This document shows positions 38,124 through 47,103 of a stretch of DNA of 64,000 nucleotides, in pieces. The translations under genes and the position numbers were made by a program. Each line of letters opens with the position of its first letter. Position 1 is the first letter of the stretch. The notes under the pieces are model-generated. The model made no database searches. It saw only the letters and a program-made list of their open reading frames with translations, and was not told where the DNA came from. The DNA is from Steroidobacter agaridevorans (GTDB taxonomy: Bacteria > Pseudomonadota > Gammaproteobacteria > Steroidobacterales > Steroidobacteraceae). The DNA is taken from NCBI RefSeq assembly GCF_009932555.1, contig NZ_BLJO01000001.1:684472-748471 (forward strand). Reading direction: 5' to 3'.

Positions 38124-38651
38124 GTGGACAAAGACGCTGAAATTCTGCGCCGGGCGCTCAAGCGCATCCCCGCGCCGGAGCCACGTCCGGAATTCATCGA
38201 GCGCGCCTTTGCCAAGGCCACGGGCAGCGCCTCGCCGCCCCGCAGCCGGCTGGCGCACCTGGCGAGCCGCTGGGAGACGTGGATCGGTGCGGCCGCAGGC
38301 GCCGCCGTCGCCGTCATCGTGACGTTGATGCTGCTGTCGCCGCGCGAGCCCGGCATCACGCTGGCCCTCAACGAAATGCGGGACATCGACGTGCTGATCG
38401 ATTCGGAACGGGCGCTGGACGGTGCGACCATCCGTATCGTGGCCACCGGCAGCGTGGTGCTCGACGGCTTCGAGAACGAGCGTCAGATCGACTGGCAGAC
38501 GCATCTCGCCAAGGGCAGCAACATGCTGTCGCTGCCGGTCCTGGCCCGTTCGACCGGCGCAGGCCAGCTGGTCGCGGTGATCGAGCACGAGGGCCGCACG
38601 CGGCAGGTGACGGTGAACCTCACGGTGCGCGACCAAGAGGCACGAACATGA
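38124..38651 (+). CDS. Single-pass membrane protein, possible anti-sigma factor
   Basis: A 175-residue protein with a GTG start. The N-terminal cytoplasmic part (about 1-50) is charged, one helix spans about 53-72 (WIGAAAGAAVAVIVTLMLLS), and the rest is periplasmic beta-rich sequence. Position right after an ECF sigma gene and topology fit an anti-sigma factor, but I see no zinc HxxxCxxC motif. It overlaps the next gene by 4 nt. Confidence 0.7.
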   Translation: MDKDAEILRRALKRIPAPEPRPEFIERAFAKATGSASPPRSRLAHLASRWETWIGAAAGAAVAVIVTLMLLSPREPGITLALNEMRDIDVLIDSERALDGATIRIVATGSVVLDGFENERQIDWQTHLAKGSNMLSLPVLARSTGAGQLVAVIEHEGRTRQVTVNLTVRDQEART

Positions 38652-39145
38652 CGCGCATCACACCTTTGTGCTTGCCTCGCTCGCGCCAGACGTCGATCAT
38701 TCAGGCACGAGTGAAGCACGCAACGATCCTGGCCCTGTGCTTGCTGGCGCACGGCGCTCTGGCGCAACAGCAGTCCGATTCGAAGCCTAAACCTGCACAG
38801 GGGCAGGACGATCTCGACGTGACCATGCAGATCATCGTGGATCCTGATGCCAAGCTGCCCGACGAAGTCGTCCGCCGAATCCCACTGCCCGAGCGCAAGC
38901 CAGCCGATTCGCCCGCGGCGCGTCCCAGTCAGCAATCGTCCAAGGACGCCGGCGCCGACGCTAAAGAGCGCGCTCAGGAAGCTAAGGAAGTGGGTCGCGA
39001 AGCCGGTCAGTCCGCCAAGGACGCTGCCAAAGAAGCAGCGGAGCAACGCGAGCAGGCACGCCGCTCCCGAGCCGAAGACCGACGCAACGATCCGCCAGGC
39101 AATCCCGGCAATCCCCATCCTCCGGGCCGCCCGCCTCGCTCCTGA
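38648..39145 (+). CDS. Secreted Ala/Lys/Glu-rich protein of unknown function
   Basis: A 165-residue protein with a signal-like segment (ATILALCLLAHGALAQ, about 25-40), a short conserved-looking stretch (DVTMQIIVDPDAKLPDEVVRRIPLPE) and a highly charged helical region (about 100-145: KDAGADAKERAQEAKEVG and onward, LEA-like) ending in Pro/Gly-rich sequence. No family recognised. ATGA overlap with the previous gene. Confidence 0.7.
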   Translation: MTRITPLCLPRSRQTSIIQARVKHATILALCLLAHGALAQQQSDSKPKPAQGQDDLDVTMQIIVDPDAKLPDEVVRRIPLPERKPADSPAARPSQQSSKDAGADAKERAQEAKEVGREAGQSAKDAAKEAAEQREQARRSRAEDRRNDPPGNPGNPHPPGRPPRS

Positions 39146-39164
39146 TTCCGTTCGCCCGCGGCCG

Positions 39165-40406
39165 CTGCACGCCGCGTCGGCCATCCTCGCGCTCCTGTTT
39201 GTTTCTTCCGCTCCCGCGTTCGCCTACAGCGAAGCGGCCACTCAGCAGTTTCGATCGGGCAGCACCGCGTTCCAGGCCGGCGACTATCAAAAGGCATTGA
39301 GCGCGTTCGAGTCCGCCCTGGCGCAAGGCATGTCGAGCCCTGCCCTGCACTTCAACATCGGCGTGGCGGCCTATCGAGTCGGCAACTACGCCCGCGCCGA
39401 AACGGCATTCAAGGAAGTTGCAAACACGCCGGCCATGGCCGGACTGGCTTATTACAACCTCGGCCTGGTCGAACTGAAACGCAACGACTCGGCCGCGGCC
39501 AACCGTTGGTTCTCACGTGTCGAAGGCGCGACCGAAGATGCACGCTTGCGGCAACTGGCGGCGGCGCAACTCGGCGATGTGCAGCCCGCAGCTCCGACGC
39601 GCCAATGGGTCGGCTACGCGGGATTCGGCGTGGGTCACGACGATAACGTCGCGCTGGTCTCCAATTCCGACGTGCTCGGCATCAGCGACAAGGCGGACAA
39701 CTTCGCCGAAGCGCAGCTCGCGTTCAGCACCCCCCTCGGTGAATCCTCCTGGCGGCTCGATGCCGGCGCGATGCTGGTCGACTATCAGGACCTGGACAGC
39801 TTCGACCAGGCCGGCCTGCAAGGCGGCGCCCGCTATCGCTGGCAGCTCGCCGACTGGACCAACGACGCCGGCGTCCAGCTTGGCTACACGACGCTCGACG
39901 GCTCTGGCTTCGAAAGCCGGCGTGCGGTGTTCATACAAACGGGTCGAGAGCTGCGCGCCGATTTATATGTACGCGGCCGCTATCGCTTCAGCGATATCGA
40001 CGGCCTCGAGGAGTTCGACGGCCTGACCGGCCGGCGCCACGAGCTGGGCGCGTTCCTCGACTGGACGCGGGCCGATTGGGACTTCAGTTTTGGCTATCGG
40101 TTCGAGATCGGCGACTACGACGACGGCTCGCTCTCCGCCACTCGTCACGAGCTGAGCCTCGATGCCGAATATGGCTTCGCCACGGACTGGAGCTTGCTCG
40201 CCGAAGCATCGCGACGGCGCAGCGACTACGATTCCGATATCAATGGGAATGAACAGCGCACCGAGCTGGCGCTCGGCTTGACCCGGATACTGACTTCGCG
40301 CTGGCAAGTATTCCTGCGTTACGCATATACCAACAACGATGCCGACGCCGCGGCCTATGACTACACCGGCAATCGATTCACCGCCGGCATCGAAGCCACG
40401 CTCTAA
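39165..40406 (+). CDS. TPR plus outer-membrane beta-barrel protein (start uncertain)
   Basis: An exported protein of about 413 residues. The signal sequence (SAILALLFVSSAPAFA) leads to two or three TPR repeats (ALSAFESALAQGMSSPALHFNIGVAAYRVGNYARAETAF) and a C-terminal half of alternating beta strands ending in FTAGIEATL, typical of an outer-membrane barrel. TPR-barrel combinations occur in polysaccharide export pores (PgaA, BcsC, PelB type). No ATG, GTG or TTG lies in frame between an ATG at 38847 inside the previous gene and the signal peptide; I mark the CTG at 39165 as the nominal start. A non-standard start or an upstream overlapping start must be used. Confidence 0.72.
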   Translation: MHAASAILALLFVSSAPAFAYSEAATQQFRSGSTAFQAGDYQKALSAFESALAQGMSSPALHFNIGVAAYRVGNYARAETAFKEVANTPAMAGLAYYNLGLVELKRNDSAAANRWFSRVEGATEDARLRQLAAAQLGDVQPAAPTRQWVGYAGFGVGHDDNVALVSNSDVLGISDKADNFAEAQLAFSTPLGESSWRLDAGAMLVDYQDLDSFDQAGLQGGARYRWQLADWTNDAGVQLGYTTLDGSGFESRRAVFIQTGRELRADLYVRGRYRFSDIDGLEEFDGLTGRRHELGAFLDWTRADWDFSFGYRFEIGDYDDGSLSATRHELSLDAEYGFATDWSLLAEASRRRSDYDSDINGNEQRTELALGLTRILTSRWQVFLRYAYTNNDADAAAYDYTGNRFTAGIEATL

Positions 40407-40517
40407 AACTAATCGCTCGGGTGCGCAAGAAGCGCGCTCGAGAAGAATTTTCACTACATAGTTTGCGCGGCGCGACACCTCGCGTCCTCGTTCATCCGCC
40501 ACCTCAACCAAATAGCA

Positions 40518-40537
40518 CCTACGCCGGAACGCGTAGG
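40518..40537 (+). promoter_or_regulatory. Short hairpin in the gap before the radical SAM gene
   Basis: CCTACGC (40518-40524) and GCGTAGG (40531-40537) form a perfect 7-bp stem with a 6-nt loop. It lies in the 135-nt space that divides the sigma/TPR genes from the radical SAM genes. It could be an attenuator or weak terminator; no T-run follows, and there is no cobalamin-riboswitch core. Confidence 0.3.
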
Positions 40538-40541
40538 CGGG

Positions 40542-42194
40542 TTGGCGCGTTCAATTCCGCACAATTTACAAGTCAGAAGTTCGGGTGCGAACTTGCCCAA
40601 ATTTCTATTAGTGGGACCTTACGACCCACACTGCGGGGAATACACCTTCTTGGCGCCGCCACTGGGTGTATGGCGATTAGCCGGCGTCCTGGCAGCGCAG
40701 GGAGTCGAAGTAAAAGTATTCGACCCCAACTGCTGCGTTGGACCGCCCGATCGCGCGCTGGAAAAAGAAATATTGCGCGATACGTGGGACGTGATCGGCG
40801 TCTCCACCACCGGCATGACATTGAAGTTCGATCTGGAGCTGGCGCACCTCGCCCGCCGCCTCGCGCCCAATGCGCTGATGGTCGCCGGCGGCATGGAAGC
40901 GACGTTCCGGCCCGAGCTGATGTTCGAGCTGGGCCCGTTCGACCGAGTGATCCTCGGCGAAGGCGAGCGCCCATTGGTTGAGCTGGCAACGCGCATCGGT
41001 TCGGGGCAACCGTTGGTCGGCATCGTCGGCACAGCCGAGCGCCGGGCGGACGGCAGTCTGCTTCGCATGCCGCAACTGGCGATGGATCATGACCAGTTGC
41101 GCGCCGCCATCTTTTCCACGCCCTATGAAAACATGCCGTACGAGGCTTACTGGGACCGCCTCGAAGCCGCCTATCGCGTCGGCGGCCTGCCCACCAAGGC
41201 AGCGCGTGAAGCGGCCTTGGCCGAGATCCGCTCGGTCCGCTTGATCACGTTGAACTACTGCCCGATGGGCTGCACGTTCTGCTCTTCCACGAATTTCCTG
41301 CACGAAGCACAAGGCAGCGTGGCTTCGATCGCACGGCTGAGCGCCGATGAATGTTTGACGATGATCAAGCGCATCGTCTCCACGCATCCGCGCGTGCGCA
41401 CCATCATCTTTCAAGACGACATCTTCGTCTTCTCGAAGGACAAGCGCGTCGTGCCATTGTGCGAAGGCATCGTCGCCGCGAAGGACGCTGGCGAACTGCC
41501 CAAAGATCTGCAGTTCATCAGCACCAATCGCATCGACGCGATGAATGAGGAACGGCTGAGCGCCATGCGGCGCGCCGGCTTCCGCGTGCTCGGCTTCGGC
41601 ATCGAAAACTTCTCGCGCAATGTGCTGAACGAGTTCAACAAGGGTCAGATCCATCGGCACATCGAGCCGATGCTGAACGCGACGCTGGCGCTTGGCATCA
41701 CGCCCTTTCTCGATCTGATCCTCAGCTCGCCGCGCGCGTCGCTCGAAGACGTGGCGGAAACGTTGCGCGAAGCGTACCGATGGCTACGACAAGGATGTGA
41801 GATCGGCATGTATCCCTACGTCATTCCCTTCTCGGGCGCAGCGTTCGCTCGCGATCCTGCCCTGGCCCCGCATACTGAGTTCGTGCATCGGCATGTCGAG
41901 GGCACGACCATCGAGTGGGACCAGGCCGCCAAGATCCTGCCCATCGATCCGACGGTGCGCGCCGTGATTCTGGAGATCGAGCGCAGATTCGAAATCGAAC
42001 TGGCGGAGCTGCAAGCGCGCGCGACGCACCTTCCTTCACGGGTGCGCTCGCTGGTCTGGATTCTCGTCGGCGTGCCGGTGCTGGCCGAGCATGGCATCGT
42101 CGTTGCCCCGGAGCAGGAGGTGCGTGCCGAGCTCGAATCTCGCTTGCCTCAGCCTCGGAGGGCGACGGCGACTCGAGCCGTCGCGATGGCGTGA
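40542..42194 (+). CDS. Cobalamin-binding-type radical SAM enzyme
   Basis: Up to 550 residues. An N-terminal B12-binding-like Rossmann domain (about 20-150: FLLVGPYDPHCGEYTFLAPPLG; DVIGVSTTGMTLKFD; DRVILGEGERPLVEL), without the DxHxxG motif, precedes a radical SAM domain with C240, C244 and C247 (CPMGCTFC). This layout is shared by BchE/HpnJ-like and methylating enzymes. The exact start is unclear (TTG 40542, or TTG 40593 at LPKFLLVG); neither has a clear ribosome site. It overlaps the glycosyltransferase gene (GTGA). Reaction unknown; modification of a lipid, polyketide or sugar product of the cluster is a guess. Confidence 0.88.
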   Translation: MARSIPHNLQVRSSGANLPKFLLVGPYDPHCGEYTFLAPPLGVWRLAGVLAAQGVEVKVFDPNCCVGPPDRALEKEILRDTWDVIGVSTTGMTLKFDLELAHLARRLAPNALMVAGGMEATFRPELMFELGPFDRVILGEGERPLVELATRIGSGQPLVGIVGTAERRADGSLLRMPQLAMDHDQLRAAIFSTPYENMPYEAYWDRLEAAYRVGGLPTKAAREAALAEIRSVRLITLNYCPMGCTFCSSTNFLHEAQGSVASIARLSADECLTMIKRIVSTHPRVRTIIFQDDIFVFSKDKRVVPLCEGIVAAKDAGELPKDLQFISTNRIDAMNEERLSAMRRAGFRVLGFGIENFSRNVLNEFNKGQIHRHIEPMLNATLALGITPFLDLILSSPRASLEDVAETLREAYRWLRQGCEIGMYPYVIPFSGAAFARDPALAPHTEFVHRHVEGTTIEWDQAAKILPIDPTVRAVILEIERRFEIELAELQARATHLPSRVRSLVWILVGVPVLAEHGIVVAPEQEVRAELESRLPQPRRATATRAVAMA

Positions 42195-43633
42195 AATTCA
42201 ATACGCCCTGGAGCTTGCTCGCCCCGCTCGCGGTGTGCGCATTGCTGGCGGGGTGGATCGCACTGTCCGCGGCCAATCTACAGACGGCCAGCTTCTCGCT
42301 GCTGGTTTACGGTCTGGCGAACTTGATCGTCTACACGGATGCGCTGGATTTCATCCTGCGCCTGCATGTGCGACGACGTCACATCGCCACGGCGCCGACC
42401 GAAGAGAATCGTCACCTTTCCATCGATCTGGCGGCCGCTTTCCCGGCCGGCTCGCGGCAGCTCGTACCCGTGCGGCCTTACGCGATCATCGCATCGATTC
42501 ACAACCTGGAGCCGCTGCTCGATGAGTTCATGGATGCGTTCGCGGCCTATCGCGACAAAGTCTGGCTGATCAGCGACGGCTCGACGGATGCGACGGTGCT
42601 CCGCCTGCGCCACGCGGGCTGGCGCTGTTTCGACGATGGGGTGAATCGTCACAAGCCGGGCGCGATCAAGCGTCTACTCGAGCGCGTCCCGCCGCACATC
42701 GAAACCTTGATGGTCGTCGATCCGGACATCCGCATCCGCGACAGGAACGGCGGCAGCAGGATCGACTTCGAGCGATTCATTCGTGACTTCCAGCAGTCCG
42801 GCGCCGCGGCCGTCTGCCCGCGAGTGATGATCGAGCCCGATGGATTCCTCGCGCGCTTCCAGGCATTCGAATATGCGTTGGCGTTCCGCATCGGTCGCGA
42901 GAGCCTGGCCGACTACAGCATCACGTCCGGCGTGTCGTGCTATCGGCGCGATGCATTGGAACGCGCGCTTGCGGAGCACACTCATTCGGTCTACGCCGAA
43001 GATCTCCAGAACGCGCTGATCCTGCTCAGTCACGGCGAGCGCATCTATTACGACGGGCGGCTGGTCGTCAGCACCGAAGGTCCGGGTAACGTGCGGCGCT
43101 GGTTCTCGCAACGGGTCGGCTGGTACTACGGCTTGCTCAAGGTGTACATCGAGCGCTTCAGCCAGGTCTGGCGCATTGCCAGGCGCACGCCGTTCGCCAT
43201 GTATCACTTCGTGGTCTATCTCGGCGGTCTGTCGCTGATCGTGCATCCGCTGAAAATCGTCAGCGCGATTCTGCTGGTGCTGAGCTTCATCAGCGGCTTC
43301 GACAATTTGTTTCTCGCCAACATTTTCCCGCGCAACGCGCTGATCAATCCGGGCTACTTCATGGCTGCCATCGGCAGCTATCTCGCGCTCGGCGTGTTCG
43401 CATTGTTCACCGTCGTGCCCAAGCAGGAGCGCGCGTACATCGCGCCGATCGTGCCGCTGTATCTGTTCTACGCCATTACTCACATCGCACCCATGACGGT
43501 CGGCTACGCCAACTGGATCGCAGTGAAGCTGTTCGGCCGCCGCCTTTATCGCGATCACTACGAGCCGCTGCCGAGCGCCAGCACGACCCTGCCGTTGGAG
43601 GAGAAAACCAGTCTCATGCGGAGAGCCTCTTGA
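42191..43633 (+). CDS. Processive family 2 glycosyltransferase, membrane-bound
   Basis: A 480-residue GT2 protein with two N-terminal helices (about 10-60), a cytoplasmic GT-A domain and four or five C-terminal helices (about 325-455). The full set of processive-synthase motifs is visible: D129 (SDGSTDA), DPD 177-179, ED 270-271 and QRVGW 307-311 (QxxRW-like), as in hyaluronan, chitin, cellulose and PNAG synthases. No PilZ domain. The real start is the GTG at 42191 overlapping the previous stop; the frame upstream of it is a shadow of the radical SAM gene. It is the likely polymer-forming enzyme of the cluster. Confidence 0.88.
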   Translation: MKFNTPWSLLAPLAVCALLAGWIALSAANLQTASFSLLVYGLANLIVYTDALDFILRLHVRRRHIATAPTEENRHLSIDLAAAFPAGSRQLVPVRPYAIIASIHNLEPLLDEFMDAFAAYRDKVWLISDGSTDATVLRLRHAGWRCFDDGVNRHKPGAIKRLLERVPPHIETLMVVDPDIRIRDRNGGSRIDFERFIRDFQQSGAAAVCPRVMIEPDGFLARFQAFEYALAFRIGRESLADYSITSGVSCYRRDALERALAEHTHSVYAEDLQNALILLSHGERIYYDGRLVVSTEGPGNVRRWFSQRVGWYYGLLKVYIERFSQVWRIARRTPFAMYHFVVYLGGLSLIVHPLKIVSAILLVLSFISGFDNLFLANIFPRNALINPGYFMAAIGSYLALGVFALFTVVPKQERAYIAPIVPLYLFYAITHIAPMTVGYANWIAVKLFGRRLYRDHYEPLPSASTTLPLEEKTSLMRRAS

Positions 43634-44451
43634 ACGCGCGTGGCGCACCGGCGCCCGAACAATATCTGCCGTCTCATTACTGGGAGGACCGTGCACGCCG
43701 GTTCGCAGCGGACGGTTCCGGGCTCGCCGCTGTCTGTTCGTACGGCATGCCGGAGTTCTACAACCGGATGATTCATTGGAGTCAGCACCTGGCGCTGCGA
43801 CCCTGGCTCAAGATACGACCCGGCACGCGCGTGCTCGATGTGGGTTGTGGCGTGGGCCGATGGAGCACGCTGCTTGCCGGCCGCGGTGGCGTCGTCACCG
43901 GCGCGGATCTGAGTCCGACCATGATCGCCGAAGCGCGACGCCGCGCCGAATTGCAAAACGTGTCGACTCGCACCCGGTTCATCGTTCAAGACCTGGCGCA
44001 CCTCGACGCGGACGGGTCGTTCGATCTGATTCTGGGCGTCACGGTGCTGCAACACATTCTGGATCCGGCGTCATTGCGGTCCGCAGTGAAGCGGATGACA
44101 GATCACCTTGCACCGGGCGGGCGCATGGTGTTGCTGGAAGCCGCACCGTCCAGCATCGCGAAGCATTGCGACACGACGGTGTTTCGAGCCAGGCAGCGAA
44201 ACGTCTATCTCGATTTGTTTGCCGAGCAGGGACTGGAGCTGCGCGCGATCAGTGGCGTCGATCCGGCGCCGTTCAAAACCTGGCTGCTGCCCCATCTGCG
44301 GCGGTTGCCACGGCCGTTCGGCATGTCGGCGTTGGCGGCGGTGACCCTGGCTTCGACGCCAATCGATGTGCTGTTCGGCCGAGTCGCCGTGCAGCGCTCG
44401 TGGCACGCGGTGTTTGTTTTGCAGCGTAACGGAGGCGCCCATGCCGCTTAG
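43630..44451 (+). CDS. SAM-dependent class I methyltransferase
   Basis: A 273-residue methyltransferase starting at TTG (overlap TTGA with the previous gene). Motif I is VLDVGCGVGRWSTLLAGRG, motif II-like GADLSPTMIAEA, motif IV-like DLILGVTVLQHI. Target unknown; in this setting methylation of a sugar or lipid end group is plausible. It overlaps the beta-helix gene by 11 nt. Confidence 0.87.
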   Translation: MNARGAPAPEQYLPSHYWEDRARRFAADGSGLAAVCSYGMPEFYNRMIHWSQHLALRPWLKIRPGTRVLDVGCGVGRWSTLLAGRGGVVTGADLSPTMIAEARRRAELQNVSTRTRFIVQDLAHLDADGSFDLILGVTVLQHILDPASLRSAVKRMTDHLAPGGRMVLLEAAPSSIAKHCDTTVFRARQRNVYLDLFAEQGLELRAISGVDPAPFKTWLLPHLRRLPRPFGMSALAAVTLASTPIDVLFGRVAVQRSWHAVFVLQRNGGAHAA

Positions 44452-45694
44452 CCGTCGTTCCGCGGTTTCCATCGTCGTGTTCGTCCTGCTCGGCGTCTTC
44501 GTCGGGCTGGGCTACTGGTACGAGTCGCGCAAGGCCACGCCCGGACAAGCGGCGAACGCTCAGTCCATCGATGTGACCAGCGCCGAGGATCGCGGACCCG
44601 GCTCGCTGCGTGAGGCCATTTTCAAAGCGACGGCCGCCACCACCGAGGTGACCATCTCGCTGCAAGTTCCGAAGATCACGCTCGCCTCTGCCCTGCCGCC
44701 ACTCGCGAATGCGCGCGGCATCAAAGTCGTTGCTGCCGAGAATGGCACCGAGATCGATGCAAGCGATCTGCCGGGCGGCGCCGTGCTCGATGTCTCGGGT
44801 GCGAACATTTCCATCGAAGGCGTGCGCATTCACAACTGCAAGGAGACCGGCATCGTGCTGCGCGCCGAACGTTTCAGGCTGCAGACGGCTTCTGTCGAGA
44901 ATTGCGACGTAGGCATCGATGTCGCCGAGAACGCCGATCAGATGATGCTGGAGCGAAACCGCTTCGCCAGGAACCGCGTCGGCGTGCGCTTCGCCGCGTC
45001 CAACAAGAACGCGATGGTCGTGAAGAACGAATTCTCCGAGCATCGCGACGCCGCCATCTGGGCTGTCCGCAGCGAGCCCGACAGCCGCGGTGGAGCGATC
45101 AGCATTCGCGACAACCGCTTCAACAAGGAGCGCATCGGCATCCTCACCGCCAATGTCTCCATGATCATGGAGCGCAACGAGCTGCTCGATTCGCAAGAGG
45201 CTGCGATGCAGTTGATGGGCGCCGGCGCAGTCGCACGTGGCAATCGCATCAGCCGTGGCGCGGCGATGGGCATCGTGGTCGAGAACGGGCAGGCCGCGGT
45301 GATCGAAGACAACGAGTTCGACGGCATCGAAGCGTATGGCGTGATGCTGAAGACCTCGGCCGATACCGTGATCCGCAAGAACCGGATTCACAACAGCGGC
45401 TATGGCCTTGCGTTCGTGCTCGGCAACCAGCGCAGTCCCAGCAGCGCCATCGAGAACACCATCATCGAGCCGAAGTTCAACGGCATCGACGTGATCGGCG
45501 ATTCGCCCATCCTGCGTGGCAATCAAGTCATGCGGCCACGCGCGCTGGCCCTGAAAATTACCGACTATCAGCCGGAGGGCGGCGGCGAAAGGATCCGCTC
45601 CGCGCCGTTTCTCGAAGGCAACAACTTCAGCATCGGCGCCGCGACCGTCGCGGCCGGCGACGCCAAACCGAAACCCGGCACCGTGCAGCGATGA
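44441..45694 (+). CDS. Membrane-anchored right-handed parallel beta-helix protein
   Basis: A 417-residue protein with a signal anchor (AVSIVVFVLLGVFVGLGYW) and a long series of PbH1-type repeats (IRIHNCKETGIVLRAERF; IRDNRFNKERIGIL; VIEDNEFDGIEAYGVML; VIRKNRIHNSGYGLAF). Such folds occur in polysaccharide lyases and epimerases (AlgG, NosD-like). I see no catalytic signature I can name. ATG at 44441 follows GGAGG. Overlaps both neighbours, so tightly co-expressed with the glycosyltransferase genes. Confidence 0.85.
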   Translation: MPLSRRSAVSIVVFVLLGVFVGLGYWYESRKATPGQAANAQSIDVTSAEDRGPGSLREAIFKATAATTEVTISLQVPKITLASALPPLANARGIKVVAAENGTEIDASDLPGGAVLDVSGANISIEGVRIHNCKETGIVLRAERFRLQTASVENCDVGIDVAENADQMMLERNRFARNRVGVRFAASNKNAMVVKNEFSEHRDAAIWAVRSEPDSRGGAISIRDNRFNKERIGILTANVSMIMERNELLDSQEAAMQLMGAGAVARGNRISRGAAMGIVVENGQAAVIEDNEFDGIEAYGVMLKTSADTVIRKNRIHNSGYGLAFVLGNQRSPSSAIENTIIEPKFNGIDVIGDSPILRGNQVMRPRALALKITDYQPEGGGERIRSAPFLEGNNFSIGAATVAAGDAKPKPGTVQR

Positions 45695-47103
45695 ACATCG
45701 GCGACACGCAGATCATCCCGGCGCCGACGTGGACCGATCCACGCATCCATCTGTTGGATGACACCTGGCTGCTGACGATCTTCGCCATCCTGCTCGGCAC
45801 GGTCGTGCCGTGGCTGGTGAGCTCGCTCGATATCAACTTTGTCGCCGCCTGCCTCGGGCTGCTGGCGCTGGGCGGCATCCACATTTCATTCACGGTGGTC
45901 GGCAAACCGGCCCGCATCGGCGAGCGCCGCCCAGTGCTCACGCTCCTGCATATCGTGGGTATCGTCGTCGTCGGCTTCATCTGGATGAATGCCGGCGGCT
46001 TGCAGAATCCGGCGTTCCTGATCGTGTTCGCGCTGCCGGTGGTCGGTGCGATTTTTCTATCTCGCTGGCAGCCCTATCTGATGGCGGTACTCGCGATCGC
46101 CGTCGCCGGTGTCGTCGCGCTCGCGCAAGCTCCAGAGTTGCGCTGGTATGTGCCGGGGCTCAACGAGGTTGGCGCGTCGCTTGCGACTATTCTCGGACAG
46201 CAAGGATCGGCGTCGACATTTCCTGGCTTCTACGCACCCTCGACTTATTACGCCGTGCTGCTCCAGGTGTTCGCGATCCTGCTGCTCGCTTGCGCAGTCG
46301 CGGCCGAATATCTCGGCACGATCTTCGAACGATTGCACTCGCATGTGGATGTAGCTCGCGCTGAAGCGGAGCGCGGCCAGGAGTTCTGGACCACGCTGAT
46401 CGAGGCAATGCCCTTCCCGGCCTTGCTGATCGACAGCGACACGCTGCAGGTCGTCTGCGCCAGTACGCAAGCAGCACGTTTCCAGGATCGGGAAACCGCC
46501 AGCGGTCGTTCGCTGTTCGAGGCCGTTCGGTTCTCCTATCCGGAGATGGTGCAGGAGGCGATTGCCGGCTCGGGCGGCGTGGTGCCGCTGAGCATGATCA
46601 AGGTGGGCGACCGGCTGCGTGCCACGGAAGTTCAAGTGCGGCACCTGGCACAGACCGGACGCCGGTTCGCGCTGGTCGTCATTCACGACAAGACCGAAGA
46701 ATTCACGGCGCACGCGGCGCTCGATGTCAGCGGCCAGGCCATGCTGGTCATCGACTCGCAAGGCCGGCTGCTGTCGTTCAACAAACCGGCGCAGGCTTTG
46801 TTCGCGGCGCTCGACAAGGACAGCGACGCGTCGAACATGCTGTCGCTCGGCGGCATGCCGCCGCGCTGGTGGGAGCCGGGCCTCACGGGCCGACGCAAGA
46901 TGCATATCGAGATCGGCCCGCGCGTTTATCAAGTGACCTGCTCCGCCTCGCCGCTGCCCGGCGAGGACGAACGCCTTTACATCGTCGCGTTCCTGCCGAT
47001 GGGACGCGCCGCTCTCGGCGACCGTAGTGACATCACGGCCGCGCACCTCGCCGACGCTCCAAAGAACTCCATCTCCAATTCAACGCTGGTGTCGCCCCCA
47101 TGA
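45691..47103 (+). CDS. Polytopic membrane protein with PAS-like domains
   Basis: A 470-residue protein with about six to seven helices in residues 25-215 followed by a cytoplasmic region with two PAS-like segments (FWTTLIEAMPFPALLIDSDTLQVVCAS; AALDVSGQAMLVIDSQGRLLSFNKPAQALF). No kinase or cyclase domain follows, so it resembles the input half of a sensor protein. Overlaps both neighbours by 4 nt (ATGA). It may sense a signal for the GGDEF/EAL protein two genes downstream. Confidence 0.75.
   Translation: MNIGDTQIIPAPTWTDPRIHLLDDTWLLTIFAILLGTVVPWLVSSLDINFVAACLGLLALGGIHISFTVVGKPARIGERRPVLTLLHIVGIVVVGFIWMNAGGLQNPAFLIVFALPVVGAIFLSRWQPYLMAVLAIAVAGVVALAQAPELRWYVPGLNEVGASLATILGQQGSASTFPGFYAPSTYYAVLLQVFAILLLACAVAAEYLGTIFERLHSHVDVARAEAERGQEFWTTLIEAMPFPALLIDSDTLQVVCASTQAARFQDRETASGRSLFEAVRFSYPEMVQEAIAGSGGVVPLSMIKVGDRLRATEVQVRHLAQTGRRFALVVIHDKTEEFTAHAALDVSGQAMLVIDSQGRLLSFNKPAQALFAALDKDSDASNMLSLGGMPPRWWEPGLTGRRKMHIEIGPRVYQVTCSASPLPGEDERLYIVAFLPMGRAALGDRSDITAAHLADAPKNSISNSTLVSPP

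Noticed and set aside
40407-40541. Possible cobalamin riboswitch before the B12-type radical SAM gene
   Set aside because: Only a 7-bp hairpin is seen; the conserved B12-box and multi-helix core are absent.
41915-42190. N-terminal extension of the GT2 protein by 92 codons
   Set aside because: Overlaps the radical SAM gene out of frame and has an Arg/Ala-rich shadow composition; the GTG at 42191 with GTGA overlap fits the run of coupled genes.
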